Part shown: positions 42,781-51,851 of the stretch, in pieces | Layout: each line of letters begins with the position of its first letter | How positions within the stretch are numbered: the first letter of the stretch is position 1 | Assembly: GCA_020635955.1 (NCBI GenBank) | Contig: JACJYW010000004.1 | Span: forward strand, 124,001-188,000 | Direction: 5' to 3' | DNA from: Crocinitomicaceae bacterium | GTDB taxonomy: Bacteria; Bacteroidota; Bacteroidia; Flavobacteriales_D; Crocinitomicaceae | Length of the DNA: 64,000 nt | Notes under the pieces: model-generated | What the model was told of the DNA's origin: nothing | What the model saw: only the letters and a program-made list of their open reading frames with translations | Database searches by the model: none | Translations under genes and position numbers: made by a program

Positions 42781-43557
42781 TTATTCGCCTTTGAATTCTG
42801 GTTTTCTTTTTTCTAAGAAGGCAGCCACACCTTCATTGTAATCATAAGTTGAACCAGCAATTGTTTGCAATTCTTCTTCCGTTTTTAATTGAGTGGCCAA
42901 GTCAGATATCATGGATAAATTCAATGCTCTCTTGGTTAAACCTATTCCTCTGGTTGGCATTTTTGAAAGCGTAATAGCAATATTCATTGATTCTTCAAGA
43001 AAATCTTCTCCTCTAAAGGATTTATAGATCATCCCCATTTCTTCTGCATCATTAGCAGATACTTTCTCCCCTAACATCATAAGGGCTGACGCTCTTTGCA
43101 TTCCAATTAAACGAGGAAGGGTAAATGTTCCTCCTGAATCAGGAATCAATCCTATTTTACTAAACGCCTGGATAAAGCTGGCAGACTCTGTCGCCACACA
43201 AATATCACAAGCCAATGCAATGTTGGCTCCTGCACCTGCTGCTACACCGTTAACGGCTGCTACTATAGGTTTTTCGATATTTCTAATTCTATCTATTATT
43301 GGATTATAGTGATCTCTTACGATTGAAGTCAGTTCAGGACCATTTGGATCAGTCACTTCCTGAAGATCCTGACCAGCACAAAATGCTTTGCCCTCTCCTA
43401 TGATATAAATGGCGCGAATAGCATCATTATCTTCACATTCATCCAAACGATTTTGAAAAGCCAAAGCCATTTCCTTGTTGAAACTATTGAACACTTCAGG
43501 ACGATTCAATTTAATAACCGCCACAGATCCCTGTATCTCAAATAAAATAGAACTCAT
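42781..43557 (-). CDS. paaG: Enoyl-CoA hydratase/isomerase (PaaG-like)
   Basis: 258 residues from the ATG at 43557 (MSSILFEI); the longer frame to 43608 is not needed. Crotonase motifs: FCAGQDLQEV and AAVNGVAAGAGANIALACD (oxyanion hole), then GLIPDSGGTFTLPRL with the Asp typical of PaaG. PaaG isomerises ring-epoxide-CoA to oxepin-CoA in phenylacetate breakdown and also works in beta-oxidation. The paaABCDE oxygenase is not in the window, so a general beta-oxidation role is equally possible. Confidence 0.83.
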   Translation of the reverse strand: MSSILFEIQGSVAVIKLNRPEVFNSFNKEMALAFQNRLDECEDNDAIRAIYIIGEGKAFCAGQDLQEVTDPNGPELTSIVRDHYNPIIDRIRNIEKPIVAAVNGVAAGAGANIALACDICVATESASFIQAFSKIGLIPDSGGTFTLPRLIGMQRASALMMLGEKVSANDAEEMGMIYKSFRGEDFLEESMNIAITLSKMPTRGIGLTKRALNLSMISDLATQLKTEEELQTIAGSTYDYNEGVAAFLEKRKPEFKGE

Positions 43558-43662
43558 TCTTAAAAATTTTGATTTAAAAGTAATTATTCTGTCGGTTTCT
43601 TTCCCCAATATTTTCTAGATTTATCTGAGATCTTATATCAATCGTTCATAACTTATTCTAAG

Positions 43663-44430
43663 ATGAAAAACACGATCAAAAAAGTACTTATCACTGGAGC
43701 AACATCAGGATTTGGACAGGCGGCTGCTGAGATATTTGCAGAAAATGGACATGACCTTATCATTACTGGTAGACGTGAAAAAAGACTTTTAGATCTACAA
43801 AAAAGACTGGAAGTTGAATTTAAAATATCCGTGCTTCCATTAGTGTTTGATGTACGTGATGAAAAAGAGGTAAAAAAGGTCATAAAGAACCTACCTAAAA
43901 AATGGCAAAAAATTGATATTCTCGTTAATAATGCTGGTTTAGCAAGTGGCTTAGATCCAATTCAAACTGGAGATCTTGAGGATTGGAACAAGATGATCGA
44001 CACGAATGTTAAAGGTTTACTTTATGTATCAAGAGCTGTTATGCCGTTGATGATAGAAAGAGGAAAAGGTCATATCATTAACATTGGTTCAACTGCTGGA
44101 AAAGAAGTTTATCCTAATGGAAATGTCTATTGTGCTTCAAAACATGCCGTTGATGCCATTACCAAGGGAATGCGAATAGACCTGTTACCTCATGGAATTA
44201 AAGTAACTCAAATCGCTCCAGGAGCGGCTGACACCGAATTCTCTACGGTTCGTTTTCATGGAGATAAGAAGAAAGCAAAAGATGTATACAAAGGATATCA
44301 ACCAATGAGAGCTGAAGATGTTGCTCAATTGATCTATTACTCAACAACTCTTCCTGCCCATCTTTGTATCAATGATATGGTTGTTACCTCATTAGACCAG
44401 GCGAATAGTTATGTCTTCCATAAAGTATAG
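43663..44430 (+). CDS. SDR-family NADP oxidoreductase (YdfG-like)
   Basis: 255 residues of classical SDR type: ITGATSGFGQAA (10-21), ITGRREKRL after strand 2 (Arg supports NADP), NNAGLASG, catalytic Ser143, Tyr156 and Lys160 (YCASK). IAPGAADTEFS and the length fit YdfG-like 3-hydroxy acid/malonic semialdehyde reductases. The end overlaps the MGMT gene by 20 bases. Confidence 0.88.
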   Translation: MKNTIKKVLITGATSGFGQAAAEIFAENGHDLIITGRREKRLLDLQKRLEVEFKISVLPLVFDVRDEKEVKKVIKNLPKKWQKIDILVNNAGLASGLDPIQTGDLEDWNKMIDTNVKGLLYVSRAVMPLMIERGKGHIINIGSTAGKEVYPNGNVYCASKHAVDAITKGMRIDLLPHGIKVTQIAPGAADTEFSTVRFHGDKKKAKDVYKGYQPMRAEDVAQLIYYSTTLPAHLCINDMVVTSLDQANSYVFHKV

Positions 44431-44899
44431 TTCAGTATTTGAAACCCCTTTGGGTTGGTTTAAAGCAGTGATTATCAAAGATGAACTGACTGAACTGGTA
44501 TTTACAGATCTCAAATCAGAAGAATCAGATGATCATCCCTTGTTGAAAGAAGTGACATTTCAATTAAATGCCTATGCGAAAGGTGAACTCAAGAAATTCA
44601 GCATCCCGTTAAACCCAGAAGGCACAACTTTTCAAAAACGCGTCTGGGCAAAGCTTAGAAATGTTCCTTATGGTGCACGAATTAGCTACTTGGAACTGGC
44701 AGAAATGTATGGTGACAGAAAGGCTATTAGGGCCGTAGCGGCAGCTAATGGACAAAATCCAATAGCGATCATTATTCCATGTCACCGAATTATTGGTAAA
44801 GGAGGAGAATTGACCGGTTACGCATGGGGTTTGGACACAAAAAAAGAGCTCTTACAGCTTGAGATGGAGAACTCTCCTCAGTTTGATCTTTTTGGGTAA
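44411..44899 (+). CDS. Methylated-DNA-[protein]-cysteine S-methyltransferase
   Basis: 162 residues. The suicide alkyl-acceptor motif IIPCHRII (Cys124) is followed by GKGGELTGYAWGLDTK. The helix-turn-helix segment VPYGARISYLELAE with RAVAAANGQNP, including the Arg finger, is also intact. It repairs O6-alkylguanine directly. It begins inside the SDR gene, so the two are probably co-expressed. Confidence 0.92.
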   Translation: MSSIKYSSVFETPLGWFKAVIIKDELTELVFTDLKSEESDDHPLLKEVTFQLNAYAKGELKKFSIPLNPEGTTFQKRVWAKLRNVPYGARISYLELAEMYGDRKAIRAVAAANGQNPIAIIIPCHRIIGKGGELTGYAWGLDTKKELLQLEMENSPQFDLFG

Positions 44900-44921
44900 G
44901 AATCAAATTAACCTCTTCCCA

Positions 44922-44961
44922 GATCGCAGCTTTGGTAACACGGACGACCTCCACTGCGATC
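44922..44961. terminator. Inverted repeat between convergent MGMT and VWA genes
   Basis: A perfect 8-bp repeat GATCGCAG / CTGCGATC with a 24-base spacer that itself contains GGT/ACC pairs. It lies in the 81-base gap between two convergent stop codons. There is no T run on either side, so a Rho-independent terminator is only one reading; an RNA-stabilising hairpin is the other. Confidence 0.4.
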
Positions 44962-44980
44962 CAGGAATCAGTTTCCTAGG

Positions 44981-46939
44981 TTATTTATAAAGCTCCTTTG
45001 CTGCCGCCACAAGGTGAATGAATTCTTCTCTATATCCATTCTTATCTGAACCCTGATTGTTTTTAGCTAGTTCTCTTGCGTGGTCAAAGGTTGCAGTTCC
45101 TTTGTGTGGTGAATCGATCAGTAACATTCCAAATTCAGCCACTGCAGCAGAGAAATTAAAATCTCTTGACAATTTGTTATTAGGAGTGATCTTGTTTTCA
45201 AGAATTCTGTCCAACAAAATACTCTTGTCTCCATCCGGTTTTTTATATCTGAATTTCACCGTTAACATTTCGTGACCGTAAGTACCTCTAGCCTCTGTTG
45301 TTTGATACTTCAAAGGATCAACACTTGTTGAAGAAGTTCCATCACCCTGACCTTTCAATACCACTTCATATAAAGCTGTCACGGAATGACCTGCTCCTAT
45401 TTCACCAGCATCTTTCGTATCATCATTGAAATCTTCGTTGTTCAATAATCTGTTCTCATATCCTACCAGTCTGTATGATTCAACTACTTCCGGATTAAAC
45501 TCCACTTGAATCTTCACATCTTTAGCCAAAGTGATCAAAGTAGCTCCGATCTCAGTAACTAATACTTTTTTAGCTTCTAACAAATTATCGATATATGCAT
45601 AGTTCCCATTTCCTTTATCGGCAAGGATCTCCATTTTAGAATCTTTGTAGTTTCCTGTTCCAAAACCCAGACAGGTCAAGAAAATCCCAGTTTTTCTTTT
45701 CTCCTCAATCAACTCTTGCATAGCAGCATCAGAGCTCATTCCGATATTGAAATCGCCATCAGTAGCCAGAATAACTCTGTTATTTCCACCTTCGATAAAA
45801 TTCTCTTGCGCCACCTGATAAGCCAATGCAATTCCTGCTCCTCCAGCGGTTGAACCACCGGCTTTCAAATTATTTAGAGCCTCAAGAATAGCTGTACTAT
45901 TATCAGCAGCTGTAGGTTTTAACACCAATCCAGCAGCCCCTGCATATACCACCATTGAAATTCTATCCTTTGGTCCCAATTCATCTACTAATAATCTGAA
46001 TGACTTTTTAAGCAAAGGCAGCTTGTTTGGGGCATCCATTGAACCAGAAACATCCAGTAAGAAAACTAAATTTGAAGGTGGCAAGTCTTTCTTTTCTATA
46101 CGTTTTCCCTGCAATCCAATGTGTACCAATTTATTTTTGCTCCACGGACAATCACCTACCTCAGTAGTGATAGAAAATGGGTGTTCATCTGTTGGATCCG
46201 GATAATCATAATTGAAATAATTGATCATCTCTTCAACCCTCACCGCACCTTTTTCAGGTTTTTGCCCTGCTAAAATGAATCTTCTTGTATTTGAATAAGA
46301 CGCCGCATCCACATCTACAGAAAAAGTAGACAATGGCTCATCTTTAGATGATCTGAATCCATTTTCATTTATTGCAGCATAAGATTCAGTGTTATGATTA
46401 GGATCGACTTCTCCACCACCATTATTGCCTATGTAATAACCCGGGCTTGTAGATGAAGGAGCATATGTTCTATAAGTCTTGGTCTTTTTGCTACCACTAG
46501 AATTGTAAGATTTATCTTCAACGGGAGACAAATCGTATGCTTTTTCGCTATCTACTGATTCAAGCACTTGAATTGGCTCCTCTTTGACAGCTTGTCTTAG
46601 TAACGCTACATTTTCAGTAGTTACTTTTCCGGCTTCTACTTTGATACCCGGTTTACGAAATTTCTCATATCCATTAAACGTTACTGACAAAGCGTAGCTA
46701 CCAACCGGAACGTCTTTGATGTGGTATGTTCCATCAGGATTGGTTTTTACCGATTTGATATACTTTTTGTCTTTTTCATTAATGATCTTTACCAATGCTC
46801 CTGCAAGCGTTGATTTGGAAGTTTTTTCAGTTACGAGCCCTTTTACAGAACCAACATTTTGTTGCGCATTACCTGCTACAAGAAACATAAAGGTTAGAAG
46901 AGTGAACCCTAATTGGAGGAGAATATTTTTAGTTTTCAT
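44981..46939 (-). CDS. VWA-domain protein with carboxypeptidase-regulatory-like domain (YfbK-type)
   Basis: 652 residues: signal peptide (LGFTLLTFMFLVAGNAQ), a CarboxypepD_reg-like beta-sandwich (30-115), a low-complexity linker and a VWA N-terminal region (YFNYDYPDP, FSITTEVGDCPW). The VWA domain has an intact MIDAS motif DVSGS (296-300) and IILATDGDFNIG-like strands. The DUF3520-type C-terminal region follows. It is probably a periplasmic or outer-membrane-associated metal-ion-dependent binding protein. Single gene. Confidence 0.87.
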   Translation of the reverse strand: MKTKNILLQLGFTLLTFMFLVAGNAQQNVGSVKGLVTEKTSKSTLAGALVKIINEKDKKYIKSVKTNPDGTYHIKDVPVGSYALSVTFNGYEKFRKPGIKVEAGKVTTENVALLRQAVKEEPIQVLESVDSEKAYDLSPVEDKSYNSSGSKKTKTYRTYAPSSTSPGYYIGNNGGGEVDPNHNTESYAAINENGFRSSKDEPLSTFSVDVDAASYSNTRRFILAGQKPEKGAVRVEEMINYFNYDYPDPTDEHPFSITTEVGDCPWSKNKLVHIGLQGKRIEKKDLPPSNLVFLLDVSGSMDAPNKLPLLKKSFRLLVDELGPKDRISMVVYAGAAGLVLKPTAADNSTAILEALNNLKAGGSTAGGAGIALAYQVAQENFIEGGNNRVILATDGDFNIGMSSDAAMQELIEEKRKTGIFLTCLGFGTGNYKDSKMEILADKGNGNYAYIDNLLEAKKVLVTEIGATLITLAKDVKIQVEFNPEVVESYRLVGYENRLLNNEDFNDDTKDAGEIGAGHSVTALYEVVLKGQGDGTSSTSVDPLKYQTTEARGTYGHEMLTVKFRYKKPDGDKSILLDRILENKITPNNKLSRDFNFSAAVAEFGMLLIDSPHKGTATFDHARELAKNNQGSDKNGYREEFIHLVAAAKELYK

Positions 46940-47044
46940 AATTACCGATTTTGATACTCAGTAAAACCAATTTGAAAAAAGGTTCAAAAAAAATTAAAAA
47001 CCTACCAAAACACTAGTGCTTTAATCCTAACTTTAACATCTGAG

Positions 47045-48106
47045 ATGAGTAAATTGGATAACATAGCAAGACCAATAATTATTTCCGGTCCCTGCAGTGC
47101 GGAAACTGAAGAACAGGTAATGCAAACGGCCAAAGCTTTGAAGGCAACAGGCAAGATCAATATGTTGCGCGCCGGAATCTGGAAACCGAGAACCCGTCCT
47201 AATTCATTTGAAGGGATTGGAGAAATTGGTTTGAAATGGTTAGTTAACGCAGGTAAAGAAACGGATCTACCAGTGATCACAGAGGTAGCTAATCCAACAC
47301 ATGTTGAACAGGCTTTAAAGGCTGGGTTTACTCATTTATGGATTGGAGCGAGAACAACCGTGAACCCGTTCACTGTACAGGATATTGCAGATAGTTTGGC
47401 AGGCACAGATACTATGGTTTTCGTTAAAAATCCGGTTAATCCAGATCTTAATCTTTGGATTGGAGCCATGGAGCGTTTTTTTAACGCAGGATTGACTGAA
47501 GTTCATGCCATTCACAGAGGATTTTCAGCATTCAAAAGTGATCAATACAGAAATGAACCCATGTGGGAAATTCCGATCAGTTTAAAAGCGGCCTTTCCTG
47601 ATAGTAAACTGATCTGTGATCCAAGCCATATTTGCGGGAGAAGGGATATTTTGGAAGAGGTATCTCAGAAGGCGATTGACCTTGCTTTTGATGGTTTAAT
47701 GATAGAATCTCATTTAACACCAGATGATGCCTGGAGTGATGCACAACAGCAGATCACACCTGAAGTTTTAGATCAACTATTGAATAATCTGATCATACGT
47801 TCAGTGAAGATAGATGATGTAGCTTTTTCACAATCATTAGAATCTTTGAGAAAGAAGATCAATGAATTAGATCAGGAATTGATCGAATTGATTGCTAAAC
47901 GAATGGAAGTAGCTGAAGAAATTGGCACTTTCAAGAAAATGCACAACATCACTATCCTCCAACCCGAGCGTTGGGAAGAGATCAAGAAATTGCAAATCGC
48001 AGCTGCTGAAGAGCATAAGCTTTCACGTAAATTTATCATCAAATATTTGGAAGCGATCCATCAGGAATCCATTCGACACCAAACTTCAATAATGAATAAG
48101 AAATGA
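47045..48106 (+). CDS. Bifunctional DAHP synthase / chorismate mutase
   Basis: Catalyses the first step of the shikimate pathway and the branch to prephenate. 353 residues. Residues 1-260 are the type I beta KDPG-like DAHP synthase (IISGPCSAETEEQV, RAGIWKPRTRPNSFEG, WIGARTTVNPF, ICDPSHICGRRD). Residues about 262-350 are an AroQ-type chorismate mutase (LRKKINELDQELIELIAKRM, with ERW near the end). The fused form is frequent in Bacteroidota. The stop overlaps the aroA start by 4 bases. Confidence 0.93.
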   Translation: MSKLDNIARPIIISGPCSAETEEQVMQTAKALKATGKINMLRAGIWKPRTRPNSFEGIGEIGLKWLVNAGKETDLPVITEVANPTHVEQALKAGFTHLWIGARTTVNPFTVQDIADSLAGTDTMVFVKNPVNPDLNLWIGAMERFFNAGLTEVHAIHRGFSAFKSDQYRNEPMWEIPISLKAAFPDSKLICDPSHICGRRDILEEVSQKAIDLAFDGLMIESHLTPDDAWSDAQQQITPEVLDQLLNNLIIRSVKIDDVAFSQSLESLRKKINELDQELIELIAKRMEVAEEIGTFKKMHNITILQPERWEEIKKLQIAAAEEHKLSRKFIIKYLEAIHQESIRHQTSIMNKK

Positions 48107-49338
48107 TAAAGGAGATCCCTCATAATTTCAAAGTGGATTCTATTCAGGCTCCTGCATCTAAAAGTTACGCTCAACGTGCAATTCTTGCTGCTACTTTATG
48201 CCAGGGCACTTCAACAATACTGAACGTTGGTCAAAGCAATGATGTCAACCAAATCATTGAAGTTTCAAGACATTTAGGTGCTGAGATCAGAGGTGATCAA
48301 AACAAGCTAACCGTAATGGGTAAAAAATACCCACCTAAAATGACTTTAAATTGCGGTGAATCAGGATTAGGTATAAGACTGACTGCTTCGGTTGCCGCAG
48401 CTATTGGCGGTGAATTTGAACTCATAGGATCAGGAAGTCTACTGAGCCGCACCATGGATGGGTTTATTGAATTTTTACCAAAATTAGGTGTGGAATTTCA
48501 GTCCAAAGGCTCTTTTCCTCCGCTTCATATTAATGGAAAATTACAGGGTGGAATTGTGCAAATAGACGGTTCCATATCTTCCCAATATTTGTCTGGACTG
48601 TTGATGGCTTTACCCACCGCAGGGCAAAATTCGATCATTGAAGTAGACGAATTGAAAAGTATCCCTTACGTTCAAATGACCCTTGATCTTCTAAAAGATT
48701 TTGGTGTTCAAGTCCAACATGAAGAATTTAAAAGATTCATCATCAATGGAAATCAATCATACACTCCAATAACCTATACCGTTGAAGGTGACTGGAGCGG
48801 AGCTGCTTTGTGGATCATTTATGGTGTTCTAAAGCAAAGAGTCACCATAAAGGGATTGAATAAAGACTCTTTACAAGCCGACAGAGCTATTTTAAAGGTT
48901 CTTGAACTAGCAGGAGCTGCTTACAAGTGGGAAAGCAATGACCTTTTAATTGAACCCTCTGCGCTGGTTCCTTTTGAATTTGATGCCACACATTGTCCAG
49001 ACCTTTTTCCTGCTTTGGTAGTTTTAGCCGCTGGAATTGAAGGAGAAAGCAAGATTATTGGATCAGACAGATTAAAAAACAAAGAAAGTGACAGGGCCAT
49101 TGTCTTGCAAGAAGAATTTAATAAATTGGGATTGAAAATCAATTTGTTAAACAACGAAATGATCATTCAGGGCAAAGGAAAATTATTATCAGGAACATTG
49201 TCGTCTCACAATGACCACCGTATTGCAATGGCCGGCGCAATTGCATCTATATTAACACCGAATGGCGTGATGATAAAGGGGGCTGATGCAGTGAATAAAA
49301 GTTATCCTTCATTCTGGAATGATCTGGGAATAAATTGA
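48103..49338 (+). CDS. aroA: 3-phosphoshikimate 1-carboxyvinyltransferase (EPSP synthase)
   Basis: Joins PEP and shikimate-3-phosphate. 411 residues. Visible: the start of the inside-out barrel (PASKSYAQRAILAATLCQG), CGESGLGIRLTA, GSGSLLSRTMDGFI, ISSQYLSGLLMALP, DCPDLFP-like HCPDLFPALVVLAA, LKNKESDRA and HNDHRIAMAGA. The domain is complete. Expression is coupled to DAHP synthase by an ATGA overlap and to the histidine kinase by TGATG. Confidence 0.93.
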   Translation: MIKEIPHNFKVDSIQAPASKSYAQRAILAATLCQGTSTILNVGQSNDVNQIIEVSRHLGAEIRGDQNKLTVMGKKYPPKMTLNCGESGLGIRLTASVAAAIGGEFELIGSGSLLSRTMDGFIEFLPKLGVEFQSKGSFPPLHINGKLQGGIVQIDGSISSQYLSGLLMALPTAGQNSIIEVDELKSIPYVQMTLDLLKDFGVQVQHEEFKRFIINGNQSYTPITYTVEGDWSGAALWIIYGVLKQRVTIKGLNKDSLQADRAILKVLELAGAAYKWESNDLLIEPSALVPFEFDATHCPDLFPALVVLAAGIEGESKIIGSDRLKNKESDRAIVLQEEFNKLGLKINLLNNEMIIQGKGKLLSGTLSSHNDHRIAMAGAIASILTPNGVMIKGADAVNKSYPSFWNDLGIN

Positions 49339-50543
49339 TGAATTTGACGAAGCAAAAACTTCATATCATCAAAAAATCCCCTCATGTTGATCGTGTAAAA
49401 TTTGAGTTAACACGAAATCTTTTCACTTTCCTAGCCATTCTATTGGGTGTTCTAGGGATAATCAATCTCATACAGAATGATATCAATATGTATCCACTAT
49501 TGGCAGGAAGCCTGCTCTGTGGATTGATCTTGTTATTACTTATCAAAACTAAAAATCACAAAATTGCTGCCAAGGTTGCAGTGGCCCTAATCTTTTTAAT
49601 GACCATTTACAACATGATGGTCACTTCGAATTTCGGTCATTTTGTTGACTTCTTTTGGATCGTTTGTATCGTAGTTTATATCTTCTTTGTCTTAGACATC
49701 TACTGGGGTACTGTCAGTTTGTTTCTCAACATTGGCGTAGTGGTTACCATCCAATTGCTTGATCAGTATCACATGATCGATCGGGTGGATAAAGAATTCA
49801 CATCTTTTTCTCAGATCAACTACATTATAAATATTGTGGTTTCAGGTATAGTTTTCACCTACGTGATCTATAAAGTACTAACGGCATTAAGAAAAACGGA
49901 AGAAGATTATCTATCTGCAAATAAGGAGTTGGTCAAATCAAACGAAGAAAAGACGATCATGCTCAAGGAGATCCATCATAGGGTTAAGAATAATCTTCAG
50001 GTGATCACTAGTTTATTGCGTTTGCAATTACATGAAATAGAGGATGAAAAATCTCGTCACCATTTTATAGATTCTATCAACCGGGTAGCAGCTATGGCTA
50101 TTATTCATGAGAAAATGTATCAGACAGAGTCATTATCCAAGATCGATCTGGCCTCATACCTTCAAACGTTGATAGACGACCTTATTTCTTCCTATGCCAG
50201 ATTAACTGAAATAGAAACCAGGATCACTTCAAACGTGAATCACATGGAACCAGAATCAATTGTTCCTTTGGCACTGATCTTTAATGAATTGATATCGAAT
50301 ACACTTGAACATGGATTTGCAAATATGGCCCATGGAATTATTAATATTGATGTTCAGAAAAATTCAAATGGCATTACAGTAATTCATTATTCTGATAATG
50401 GTAAATGGAAAGATCCTGTAAAGGAGTATAGTTTTGGCATAGAATTGATTGATTCTTTCACAGAACAGTTAGATGGCATCTGCAGAAGGGAATCACTGCC
50501 AACCGGCACGCATTACCATTTTGAATTCACGAGGGAATTATAG
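49338..50543 (+). CDS. Membrane sensor histidine kinase, HisKA_2 (HWE-like) type
   Basis: 401 residues. Six hydrophobic segments fill residues about 25-180 with only short loops, so the input domain is within the membrane. A coiled linker leads to the phosphoacceptor motif KEIHHRVKNNLQVITSLL. The ATPase domain has NELISNTLEHG (N box) and SFGIELI (G2), but the G1 box reads DNGKW, lacking the usual second glycine. ATG at 49338 overlaps the aroA stop by 1 base. No response regulator is adjacent. Its link with aromatic biosynthesis genes is odd. Confidence 0.85.
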   Translation: MNLTKQKLHIIKKSPHVDRVKFELTRNLFTFLAILLGVLGIINLIQNDINMYPLLAGSLLCGLILLLLIKTKNHKIAAKVAVALIFLMTIYNMMVTSNFGHFVDFFWIVCIVVYIFFVLDIYWGTVSLFLNIGVVVTIQLLDQYHMIDRVDKEFTSFSQINYIINIVVSGIVFTYVIYKVLTALRKTEEDYLSANKELVKSNEEKTIMLKEIHHRVKNNLQVITSLLRLQLHEIEDEKSRHHFIDSINRVAAMAIIHEKMYQTESLSKIDLASYLQTLIDDLISSYARLTEIETRITSNVNHMEPESIVPLALIFNELISNTLEHGFANMAHGIINIDVQKNSNGITVIHYSDNGKWKDPVKEYSFGIELIDSFTEQLDGICRRESLPTGTHYHFEFTREL

Positions 50544-51851
50544 CTTCATGCGTTGCGCATGAACAGAAGTCTTTTCAGGATTCCATGGATCTTTATAAGA
50601 ACGCTTGAAGAAGAATTCCTGAATATAAGCGATCGTTCTTACCACCCTTAAGTAATAACCGAAGTAGAATACCATGCAAGGAATATAGATAAGAAAATAA
50701 GTGTAGGAGGCATTTGTTCTAGCTCGATACAAACTATAAACCACAAATTTCATGAAGTTCGTGAAGGTGTAGAGCAAAATATTGGTTATGATGATGTTGA
50801 TCAATTGGGAAGGATAATTGGCCATCATATCTATCAAATAGATGTACCACTTAAAATTTAAGATCAGGTTGTAGGTAATATTCTCTAAGAAAGCAAAGAA
50901 GTTAAGAAAACTAAAAGCCTGATTTGGGATCAATACATCCTTATGTTTTCTTACCCTGAATCGGATCAAAGATTTATCCCATCTTAGGCGTTGTTTGGTC
51001 AATTTTTTAACAGTATTCGGCACTGAAGTCAAACAAACGGCCTCTTGCTCAAATTTGATCTTATACCCTAATTTTCTTAGCTTAACAGTAATATCTCCGT
51101 CTAATCCCGGACCAATATCCCAACCTTTCACCTGTTCAAGCGCATCTGCTCTAAACGCTCCAAATGCACCGGAAATGATACGATAGATCCCCAAATAAGA
51201 AGTAACTACACGACCAATGCTAATGGTATCATAGTACTCAATGGCCTGTAAAGAGGTGACCAATGATTCTTTGTAATTACGAACCATCACATTCCCTCCT
51301 ACTCCGGCAACATCCTTGTCCATATAAAAAGGGATAATGATCTTCTCCATTGCATCTCTGTCATAAGAGCAATCTGCATCTAAATGGACAATGTATTTTC
51401 CTTTTGTGAATCGCAATGCCGTATTGGCACCAGAGGCTTTACCTCCTCTAACTTCATTGCGAATAAAATGATCGATCAATCCGGCCTTTTCCAGGTCTCT
51501 ACCAATGATCTCTGTATCATCATCTGAACCATCATCCACCACAATGATCTCCAAATTCCTGTACGTTTGCTCATTGAGTGATCTGATCAGTTTATAAAGG
51601 TGTTTACCTTCATTTTTACCAGGAATAATGATAGATATGAGCGGATATTCAAACCAGAAATCCTTCTTAGCCTTTTCATACTTGCCACGATTGAAAAACT
51701 TGCTTAATTTCCAAAGATTCAAAACAGCAAATTCCAGGATGAAATAGCGCAGAAATTCGAAGAATATATAAAACCAAAACAGTCGAATAAAATGTTCGAC
51801 TGTCAGACTCTCAAGGAATCGCAAATAGTTATCTAATATATCATCAAACAT
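50538..51851 (-). CDS. Processive family 2 glycosyltransferase (polysaccharide synthase)
   Basis: 437 residues. Membrane helices flank a GT-A domain with SIIIPGKNEGKHL, VVDDGSDDDT, the DxD motif HLDADCS, GLDGDITVKL and QRLRW, the set seen in hyaluronan, chitin, cellulose and PNAG synthases. Four or more helices follow (NLILNFKWYIYLI, IIITNILLYTFTNF, FLIYIPCMVFYFGYYL). It would polymerise a sugar nucleotide and push the chain through the inner membrane. The start overlaps the TackOD1 gene stop by 1 base; it is the last gene of the export operon. Confidence 0.9.
   Translation of the reverse strand: MFDDILDNYLRFLESLTVEHFIRLFWFYIFFEFLRYFILEFAVLNLWKLSKFFNRGKYEKAKKDFWFEYPLISIIIPGKNEGKHLYKLIRSLNEQTYRNLEIIVVDDGSDDDTEIIGRDLEKAGLIDHFIRNEVRGGKASGANTALRFTKGKYIVHLDADCSYDRDAMEKIIIPFYMDKDVAGVGGNVMVRNYKESLVTSLQAIEYYDTISIGRVVTSYLGIYRIISGAFGAFRADALEQVKGWDIGPGLDGDITVKLRKLGYKIKFEQEAVCLTSVPNTVKKLTKQRLRWDKSLIRFRVRKHKDVLIPNQAFSFLNFFAFLENITYNLILNFKWYIYLIDMMANYPSQLINIIITNILLYTFTNFMKFVVYSLYRARTNASYTYFLIYIPCMVFYFGYYLRVVRTIAYIQEFFFKRSYKDPWNPEKTSVHAQRMKL

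Noticed and set aside
41611..43557. A phenylacetate degradation (paa) operon
   Set aside because: Only the PaaH- and PaaG-like genes are present; no paaABCDE, paaK or paaZ is seen, so I do not claim the pathway.
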